From the NCBI GenBank assembly GCA_035719045.1, contig DASTGO010000531.1:1-6978 (forward strand): a DNA stretch of 6,978 bases, written 5' to 3'. The DNA comes from DASTGO01 sp035719045 (GTDB lineage Bacteria > Actinomycetota > Actinomycetes > Actinomycetales > Kineosporiaceae). This document shows, one piece after another, positions 1 through 5,261 of the stretch. The translations under genes and the position numbers were made by a program. The notes below the pieces were generated by a model, which saw only the letters and a program-made list of their open reading frames with translations, was not told where the DNA came from and did no database searches. Position 1 is the stretch's first letter; each line of letters opens with the position of its first letter.

Positions 1-89
1 GGGGCTGCAACGACCCCGGCTACCCGACCGTGGCCCGACCCCGCCTCCTCCCAGCCTGGGATGAGAAGCCGCCCGAGCATCCCGGTGCA

Positions 90-115
90 CCCTTGACCCG
101 ACCTGGGTCACAGGG
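90..115. promoter_or_regulatory. Imperfect inverted repeat / hairpin upstream of the GGDEF gene
   Basis: TGACCC at 94-99 and GGGTCA at 105-110 form perfect 6-bp arms around a 5-base spacer. The pairing extends outward through CCCT (90-93) and AGGG (112-115) with a single bulged C at 111, giving about 10 paired bases. The left arm also contains TTGACC (93-98), which resembles a -35 element, but I see no convincing -10 at 16-18 bases downstream. It could be a dyad operator controlling the downstream gene, a 5' UTR stem, or the terminator of a gene lying left of the window. No T-rich tract follows it, which weakens the terminator reading. Confidence 0.4.
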
Positions 116-136
116 ATGAAGGTAAATGGCGCGATT

Positions 137-154
137 CGGATCATTGCGGATCAT
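137..154. repeat. Two CGGATCAT direct repeats spaced 10 bp
   Basis: CGGATCAT occurs at 137-144 and again at 147-154, so the two copies are one helical turn apart. They lie about 95-110 bases upstream of the GTG at 250, in a noticeably less GC-rich patch. Such phasing would place two regulator monomers on the same DNA face. No known regulator site is recognised, and an 8-bp repeat can arise by chance. Confidence 0.3.
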
Positions 155-249
155 GTCCAGAGAATCAGGCAACACCTCTTGGGGACGCTGATGTCCGGGC
201 TTCGGTTGGTGCTGCTACAGGAGGCGTTGAGCCAGGTCGATAGGACATC

Positions 250-2187
250 GTGGGACGGAGCGAAGGCGGGCGGTCGATCCGGGCTGCCCAACGGTTCCTC
301 CCCTTGGGGCGTCATGCGTCGGTGTGGAATGCGCTCGTGATGATCGCCATCCTGCCGGTTCTGGGGATGCCCCTTCTTGCTGGCGAGTTGGTGTCTCAGC
401 GGTGGACGGAAGCGGGCGCGGCGCAGCGCGTAGAGGCTGACCTTCGGGCCCTCGAGGCAGTCGACCAGCTGAGGGCGGCGGTCAGTGTGGAGGGCACTGC
501 GGCGGCTCTTTCCATCCTTGGCCAGAACCTCGGGGTCACCTCGGCCTTGTCCGCGCTCGGGCCCGCCTTGTCGGTGCCCACGCCCACGCAGTCCCGGATG
601 GATACCGACAGGCTCTTGGCGGCCATCCCGTCGGTTGGGGTCCTGTCCGGGCGGCAGTCGACCCTGGCCGGCGAGGTTGCTCGGGTCCGCAGGCAGGTGG
701 ATCTGGAGCTGATTGCGTCCGACCGTGACCTGACCGGGTTGGTGGCAATTATCCGTGGATACACCGATTTCACTGGTCTCGTGGAGGAGGCTGAGGAGTC
801 CATCGCGCGCGAGCTGGCCACTGGACGGGAAGGTGTGACGACCGGCCAACTCACCTCGAGAATGCATGATCTTGAAGCGGTGGTCAGCCTCGTAGCGGCC
901 GGTCAGAGGCGAATCGGTGTATATCTGGTCGGACTGCTTCTTCCGCCCCGGCTGCAGGCCGACGTCGCTCCGCAGTTGAGCGCCGAGAACGTGGAATACC
1001 ACCTACGGGCTGAACCCCTCAACACTGAGCTCACCGACGAGCTGTCTCGCACCTGGATGCGGCTGACGGCCGATCTCGACTATCAACGTTTCGAACTCGC
1101 AGTCGACGCCGGCCAGGGCTTGTCCACATCGCCCGCCGACCCAGGGTCCGGCAAGGCGATCTCTGCTGCCGAATTCCCACAGATCCTGCCGACCGTCCTG
1201 GCCGGCACGCGCACCATGGCGGGCTTGAGCGGACTCCTGACCCAGACAGTCCGGGGGGCATCGAGCGTCGCACGGGTGGACCGAGCTGCGGCCATGCAGC
1301 GAGCAGGGGTGACAGTGGCGACGACGATCACCCTGCTCGTCGGCACCATTGCCGCGGTGATCGTCGTGGGTGGCGGACTGCGGCGACGACTGGGCCGCCT
1401 GGCGGCAGGAGCCCAACGGCTGAGTTCTGGCTACCTGGAATCGGTGCTCGTTGAGGGCCCTCGGGAGCTTGCCACTGCAGGATCGGCGATCAACGACGCC
1501 GTGGCGAATCTGCGTCTGGTGGAGCGGAAGGCCGAGTTGCTCGCCGCCGGGCAGTTGGACTCCCCGGAATTGGAGTGCCCTGCGCCCGGCCACCTCGGTG
1601 CGGCTGTGCAGGCCTCTGTGACGCGCATCGTTGACGTCGTGCGCGATCGCGAACAACTACAACAGGAGCTTGCTCATCGGGCCAGCCATGATGCGCTCAC
1701 CGGACTGATCAATCGCGCGGAACTGGACCGGCGCCTGGATGCAGCACTGGGCCGCGCTCGGCGCAACGGAGGCGTCGTCAGCGTCCTGTTCGTGGACCTC
1801 GACCGGTTCAAGGCGTGCAACGACAGCCTCGGCCACGCGGCGGGGGATCATGTCCTGCGCACCGTGGCACAACGACTCACAGGGCAGGTCCGGGCGGGCG
1901 ATACCGTCGGACGGCTGGGCGGTGACGAGTTCGTCGTCCTGGTGGAGACCCCGTGCGACTCGGGTGAGCTTCACCGGATCGCCGAGCGGATCGCCTGCTC
2001 GGTCTCAGATCCGATCGTCTACCAGGGGCAATTGGTCAGCGTGGGGGCCAGCGTCGGAGTTGCTGCGTGCCGCGATGGGCTGCTCACCGGCGACGAGTTG
2101 ATGCGGCAAGCTGACGCCGCCGTGTACAGGTCCAAGGCGTCCGGCGGTGGAAGCATCGAGACGGACACCACCGGCGCCTGGCGGTAG
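250..2187 (+). CDS. Membrane-anchored diguanylate cyclase with periplasmic-type sensor, HAMP-like linker and GGDEF domain
   Basis: Predicted to make cyclic di-GMP from two GTP at the inner face of the membrane. Seen in 645 residues: a basic N-terminus, TM1 about residues 25-45, an extracytoplasmic region of about 300 residues, TM2 about 354-375 ending in GGGLRRRLGRL, a HAMP-like helical linker (about 376-465, perhaps two HAMP units) and a GGDEF domain (about 472-640). HDALTG starts at 480, the metal-binding segment VDLDRFK is at 515-521, GGDEF is at 557-561, and the inhibitory-site RxxD is RAGD at 548-551, exactly five residues before GGDEF. Cyclase activity with product inhibition is therefore expected. 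There is no EAL or HD-GYP domain. The sensor's length and placement between TM and HAMP recall nitrate/nitrite-sensing (NIT) domains, but this is only a resemblance. An in-frame stop at 241 makes GTG 250 the earliest start. Its ribosome site is weak (TAGGA at 241-245). GTG 322, GTG 337 or ATG 340 are alternatives, but would shorten or remove the basic tail before TM1. It converges on the DUF4255 gene. Codon choice looks less GC-extreme than in the genes to the right. Confidence 0.94.
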   Translation: MGRSEGGRSIRAAQRFLPLGRHASVWNALVMIAILPVLGMPLLAGELVSQRWTEAGAAQRVEADLRALEAVDQLRAAVSVEGTAAALSILGQNLGVTSALSALGPALSVPTPTQSRMDTDRLLAAIPSVGVLSGRQSTLAGEVARVRRQVDLELIASDRDLTGLVAIIRGYTDFTGLVEEAEESIARELATGREGVTTGQLTSRMHDLEAVVSLVAAGQRRIGVYLVGLLLPPRLQADVAPQLSAENVEYHLRAEPLNTELTDELSRTWMRLTADLDYQRFELAVDAGQGLSTSPADPGSGKAISAAEFPQILPTVLAGTRTMAGLSGLLTQTVRGASSVARVDRAAAMQRAGVTVATTITLLVGTIAAVIVVGGGLRRRLGRLAAGAQRLSSGYLESVLVEGPRELATAGSAINDAVANLRLVERKAELLAAGQLDSPELECPAPGHLGAAVQASVTRIVDVVRDREQLQQELAHRASHDALTGLINRAELDRRLDAALGRARRNGGVVSVLFVDLDRFKACNDSLGHAAGDHVLRTVAQRLTGQVRAGDTVGRLGGDEFVVLVETPCDSGELHRIAERIACSVSDPIVYQGQLVSVGASVGVAACRDGLLTGDELMRQADAAVYRSKASGGGSIETDTTGAWR

Positions 2188-2251
2188 CAGCTCTCCGTAC
2201 GCGAGGAGGGAAGCGGCCTCGTCGGTTCCCGAACCCGGCCGTGCGATCCGG
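2188..2251. terminator. Convergent intergenic gap with weak stem-loops
   Basis: This 64-base gap separates two convergent stop codons. It can form two mutually exclusive short stems: CGAGG (2202-2206) with CCTCG (2217-2221), and GGGAA (2208-2212) with TTCCC (2226-2230). Neither is followed by a T tract on either strand, so any shared bidirectional terminator role is a guess from position. Confidence 0.25.
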
Positions 2252-2917
2252 TCAGGAGCCGGCACCTCGTGAGGCAGGTGACGGGGGCTCGGGCGAGGGC
2301 GGGGCACCGGGACCGGTCCGGGTCCAGAGCAGGCGGTCGGGACCGGGCTCACCGCCCACCTGCCCGGCCTGCAGGACGAGATCCTCGACCGGGGGACCCG
2401 CCGGCCAGTCCCGGGAGATGTCGACCGTGGCGGTGAGGACGAGGTCGAGCGCGGGCTTGAGCTGCCCCCCGATGGCGGACCAGAAGTCGGCGGTGTCCTT
2501 GCCGTCGGGCATCCCCACCTGCAGTGTCGGCAGTGGCTCCACCTCCCGGACGCCGGCGGGCAGATGCTGCTGCGGCAGCACGGGGTGCCGCAGGCAGGCC
2601 CGCAGCACCGCACCGAGCAGGGAGTGCTCGTCGCGCACCTCGGAGGTCCAGGCGGTGACCAGGTAACGGCAGTCGATCCGGGGCCAGGGTTCCTGCCGGA
2701 CCAGCCTGCCGCCGGGGCCGCGGCGGATTTCCATCCCGGCGTCCTGCTCGGCGAGGTTGCGCCGCACGTCCCAGAGGAACACGTTCACGGTGGGGCGGGA
2801 GATCCGGGTACCCCAGTCGCGGTCGGGTGCCTCGAAGGAGATGTCCACCTCCCGAGCGGGCAGCGGGACGGCCTCGCGCAGGAAGGCGTCGAGCGACTCG
2901 TCCAGCAGGTTGAGCAT
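2252..2917 (-). CDS. cis16: eCIS cap/terminator protein, DUF4255 (Pvc16/Afp16) family
   Basis: The 221-residue product matches the DUF4255 / Pvc16 N-terminal family as I recall it. It opens with MLNLLDESLDAFLRE, then VDISFEAPDRDW (residues 24-35), the characteristic PTVNVFLWDVRRN (42-54), and a later segment WPRIDCRYLVTAW. The fold covers roughly residues 1-180; the last 30 or so residues are a Pro/Gly/Ser-rich tail. In Photorhabdus PVC and Serratia Afp particles, proteins of this family cap the distal end of the tube and sheath. By homology this protein should terminate tail length in the cytoplasm during assembly. ATG 2917 is chosen because the product then begins as family members do. Its ribosome site is poor, only a GGGG run a few bases upstream. 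It lies 92 bases downstream of the AAA+ ATPase gene on the same strand, the usual eCIS pairing, so co-transcription or translational dependence is plausible. No signal peptide or membrane segment is seen. Confidence 0.9.
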   Translation of the reverse strand: MLNLLDESLDAFLREAVPLPAREVDISFEAPDRDWGTRISRPTVNVFLWDVRRNLAEQDAGMEIRRGPGGRLVRQEPWPRIDCRYLVTAWTSEVRDEHSLLGAVLRACLRHPVLPQQHLPAGVREVEPLPTLQVGMPDGKDTADFWSAIGGQLKPALDLVLTATVDISRDWPAGPPVEDLVLQAGQVGGEPGPDRLLWTRTGPGAPPSPEPPSPASRGAGS

Positions 2918-3009
2918 GGGGACCCCGAGACGTCGGCGGGCGGCGTCGGGTCAGCGTAGCCGCGGGTCCGGCCGCCGGTGAGGGGCTGCCGGGCAGCCGT
3001 TCGGGCACT
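2918..3009 (-). other. cis15-cis16 intergenic region with GC palindrome
   Basis: These 92 bases lie between the ATPase stop and the DUF4255 start. A near-perfect palindrome, GGCTGCC-G-GGCAGCC, lies at 2984-2998, beginning 11 bases past the ATPase stop in the direction of transcription. As RNA it forms a 6-bp GC stem with a three-base loop. There is no T tract, so it may act as an mRNA-processing or stability stem or weak attenuator rather than a true terminator. I see no ORF or clear promoter here. Confidence 0.35.
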
Positions 3010-5208
3010 TCACAGCCGGGTCGTGACCAGGCCGTGGTACTCGGCGAACTCGGCCTCGGTGCACATCCGGCCGAGTTTCTGGAACTCCCGTCCCATCGCC
3101 AGCACCGCATGCTCCATGGTGATCGGGCCCGGCCCGCCGTCCGACGGGTCGTCCGCGGCGAGGAAGGCCGCCGTGCGGGCCGCATTGCTGATGACGCCCC
3201 CCGGAACCTTGAACTGCCGGGCCAGGAAGGCGACGTCCACCCCGTGCAGCGGAGCCGTCTGCGGGAACGCGCGCTGCCAGATCGCCCGGCGCTGATCCTC
3301 CTCGGGCAGGGCGAAGTCGAGGGCGATGCTGATCCGGCGCAGGAACGCCTGGTCGATGTTCCGCTGCAGGTTGGTGGCCAGGACGACCAGGCCGTCGTAG
3401 GTCTCCAGCCGCTGTAGCAGGTAGGCGACCTCGATGTTGGCGTACCGGTCCCGGGCGTCCGACACCTCGGATCGCTTGCCGAACAAGGCGTCCGCCTCGT
3501 CGAAGAACAGCACCAGGTCAGCCGCGGCGGCGGCGTCGAAGATCCGGCCGAGGTTCTTCTCCGTCTCCCCGACCCACTTGCTGACCACGAACGACAGATC
3601 GACCTTGTAGAGGTCCAGGCCGAGATCTCCCGCGATCACCTCGGCGGCCAGGGTCTTGCCGGTGCCGGAGGGCCCGGCGAACAGGGCGACCGCCCCACGT
3701 GAGGGCAGGGGGGTGAATCCCCAGGCGTCGTAGACGGTTGCGGCCCGGCGATGGCGGGCGGCCAGTTCCCGCAACTGCTGCAGCTGGCCGGGGGGCAGGA
3801 CGAGGTCGGGCCACCCGCGCCGGGGCCGTACCCGCACGGCCAGGCCGTCCAACTGGCCACCGGCCAGGCGGCGGCGTGCCTCCGGCAGCCGTCCGGGATC
3901 CCCGCCCGCCGCGGCGGCCACCAGCCGCAACTGCTCCCGGTCCAGGCCGCCGCCGGCCGGGACCTCGCCGAACGCGGCCCGCCACTCCCGCGGACCGGCC
4001 GTGCCCTCGGGGGCGGCCAGTTCGGTCCACGGCAGTGCGGGCAGGCAGTCCAACGGCAGTTCCGTGCGCGAACTCAGCACCCAGGAGAGGTGGGTCGCCC
4101 GTTCCAGGTGCCGGACGGTTTCCGCCGGTGGTGCCCCGGCCAGCTCGACGACCACCACGAGGCCGTCCACCGTCGCCTCCCGGACCACCGCGGACCACTC
4201 CTGCGGGGACGCCGGGAGAGCGGTGATCAGCAGCCCCCGGCCCGGATGGTGGTCGGCCGCCACCTGCATCCGGGTCTGCCGGTCGGCACCGTGTACCAGC
4301 AGCAGGCCGGGCCCCGGGGCCGACGGCGGGAGGGACCCGGGGGAGCGGGACGGTGCGGGCGGGGCGGATCCGGGGGATCGGGACGCAAGGGGTGAGGACG
4401 CTGCGGGCGGGGCGGATCCGGCGGAGCCCGGCGGATGGCGGCGGGCCCGGGGCGGGAGGTCCGGGTCGGGGGAGTCGTCCCCGGACAGCGCCCAGGCCAG
4501 GCGTTCCGGGACGGCGCACATCCGGGAAGCCCACGGGCCGGGCTCCGGCGGCAGGACGAGCTCCGCCCGGCGCAGCCGCCCCGCCGGTGCCAGCGCCCGG
4601 TGCGCGGGATGCCCGGGACCGAACATGCGCTCGACGGTGGCCGGGGTCAGCCGTGGGAGTTGGACGTTGTCCTGCACATAGGCCACCAGCCGCTGCCGTT
4701 GCGGATCCCGTTCCACCGCGCACAGCAGAGCCAGCAACTCGGCCTCGCCCGGGTCCAGCCCGGCGGCGCGGATGCAGCGGGCCAGCGGGTCGGCCGACTG
4801 CGGCCACCAGTCCGCGAAGACCTGGCGGGCCCGGGCCAGCGGTGCGGCGAAGTCCTCCCGGACCGACCGCACCGCGGCGGGGTCCGGCCCGTCAAGTCCG
4901 GGCAGGGTCCGCAGCAGGGCATCCACCTCGGCATGGTCGATGAACAGCCCGGCGAAGTCCCGCGGCGGGATGCCGGCGGCGATCCGGCAGAGGGCGGCTT
5001 CCCGGGCCAGCAGGAGGTCCGCCAGACGGCACCACGGCGCGATCCCGCGGTCGGGTGCGTTCTCGTGGCCGCTCGTCGGCTCCCGGCCTTCCGCGCGTTC
5101 CTGGCCTCCCGCGGGTTCCTGGCCTCCCGCGGGTACCTGGCCTTCCGGCAACCTCACCGGGCCCCCGCCCGCTGCGCCATGTCGCCACCCGAATGCCCGA
5201 AGGTGCAC
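3010..5208 (-). CDS. cis15: eCIS AAA+ ATPase, Pvc15/Afp15 family
   Basis: A cytoplasmic AAA+ ATPase of the contractile injection system; Pvc15-type proteins are implicated in particle assembly and cargo loading. The 732 residues fall into: a hexapeptide-repeat tail (about 20-49); a helical region including WCRLADLLLARE and later DPGEAELLALLCAVERD, typical of the family's N-terminal part; a Pro/Ser/Gly linker (about 257-297); a degenerate ATPase-like module (about 300-475) where HGADRQTR (306 onward) stands in place of a P-loop; and a canonical AAA+ module (about 480-732). The latter has Walker A GPSGTGKT (512-519, Lys518), Walker B LVLFFDEAD (Asp570, Glu571), sensor-1 Asn613 in VVLATN and candidate arginine fingers Arg624-Arg625. 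ATG 5208 is preferred: GGAAGGG lies 11 bases upstream, a weak ribosome site. GTG 5157 (residue 18) is the main alternative; the next usable start falls inside conserved sequence. It is followed by the DUF4255 gene and is divergent from the peptidoglycan hydrolase gene. Confidence 0.93.
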   Translation of the reverse strand: MHLRAFGWRHGAAGGGPVRLPEGQVPAGGQEPAGGQERAEGREPTSGHENAPDRGIAPWCRLADLLLAREAALCRIAAGIPPRDFAGLFIDHAEVDALLRTLPGLDGPDPAAVRSVREDFAAPLARARQVFADWWPQSADPLARCIRAAGLDPGEAELLALLCAVERDPQRQRLVAYVQDNVQLPRLTPATVERMFGPGHPAHRALAPAGRLRRAELVLPPEPGPWASRMCAVPERLAWALSGDDSPDPDLPPRARRHPPGSAGSAPPAASSPLASRSPGSAPPAPSRSPGSLPPSAPGPGLLLVHGADRQTRMQVAADHHPGRGLLITALPASPQEWSAVVREATVDGLVVVVELAGAPPAETVRHLERATHLSWVLSSRTELPLDCLPALPWTELAAPEGTAGPREWRAAFGEVPAGGGLDREQLRLVAAAAGGDPGRLPEARRRLAGGQLDGLAVRVRPRRGWPDLVLPPGQLQQLRELAARHRRAATVYDAWGFTPLPSRGAVALFAGPSGTGKTLAAEVIAGDLGLDLYKVDLSFVVSKWVGETEKNLGRIFDAAAAADLVLFFDEADALFGKRSEVSDARDRYANIEVAYLLQRLETYDGLVVLATNLQRNIDQAFLRRISIALDFALPEEDQRRAIWQRAFPQTAPLHGVDVAFLARQFKVPGGVISNAARTAAFLAADDPSDGGPGPITMEHAVLAMGREFQKLGRMCTEAEFAEYHGLVTTRL
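4354..4420 (-). repeat. 19-bp direct repeat in the ATPase linker
   Basis: TGCGGGCGGGGCGGATCCG occurs at 4354-4372 and identically at 4402-4420. The 48-base offset is exactly 16 codons, so the reading frame is kept. It encodes repeated SPGSAPPA/AGSAPPA-like peptides in the flexible Pro/Ser/Gly linker between the N-terminal region and the degenerate ATPase module. An in-frame duplication that changes linker length is the simplest reading. Confidence 0.75.
5062..5151 (-). repeat. 18-bp tandem repeat encoding hexapeptides at the ATPase N-terminus
   Basis: Five in-frame 18-base units run from 5062 to 5151. On the coding strand they give LPEGQV, PAGGQE, PAGGQE, RAEGRE and PTSGHE (residues 20-49 from ATG 5208). 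The two central units (5098-5115 and 5116-5133) are identical in DNA and the outer ones are diverged, as expected of an older array with a recent duplication. The frame is preserved, which supports translation from ATG 5208 or GTG 5157. The segment should be disordered; no function is known to me. Confidence 0.8.
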
Positions 5209-5261
5209 ATCCCCGCCGAAACCCTTCCGAGGCCAACGGAACGCCCCCGAACATTACCTGC
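5209..5261. promoter_or_regulatory. Divergent start region between ATPase and hydrolase genes
   Basis: Only 53 bases separate ATG 5208 (-) from GTG 5262 (+), so promoter elements for both genes must lie here or inside the opposing coding sequence. The one AT-richer patch, ACATTACC (5251-5258), reads TAATGT on the minus strand (5256 down to 5251). That fits a TANNNT -10 for the ATPase and would leave a short 5' UTR of roughly 35 bases. No good -35 is visible at the expected distance. No purine-rich ribosome site precedes GTG 5262, so a leaderless or weakly initiated hydrolase message is possible. Confidence 0.35.

Noticed and set aside
1..80. Possible minus-strand gene starting at ATG 78-80 and leaving the left edge
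   Set aside because: The frame is open for only about 26 codons (MLGRLLIPGWEEAG and onward) with no recognisable motif; too short to separate from chance in GC-rich DNA.
116..340. 74-residue plus-strand ORF before the diguanylate cyclase
   Set aside because: It overlaps the start of the cyclase gene in another frame, has no properly spaced ribosome site and its second half is a shadow. A short leader peptide cannot be excluded but is unsupported.
151..1656. Two minus-strand ORFs (151-1002 and 1003-1656)
   Set aside because: They lie opposite the diguanylate cyclase gene, have low-complexity Arg/Gly/His-rich products and no family motifs.
2202..2230. Strong bidirectional rho-independent terminator
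   Set aside because: Stems are only 5 bp with loops of 10-13 bases and no T tract, so it is listed only as a weak candidate.
3518..4807. 429-residue minus-strand ORF in another frame of the ATPase gene
   Set aside because: The product is Arg/Gly/Pro/Ala low complexity from a frame shift of high-GC coding DNA; the 3010-5208 frame has all the AAA+ motifs.
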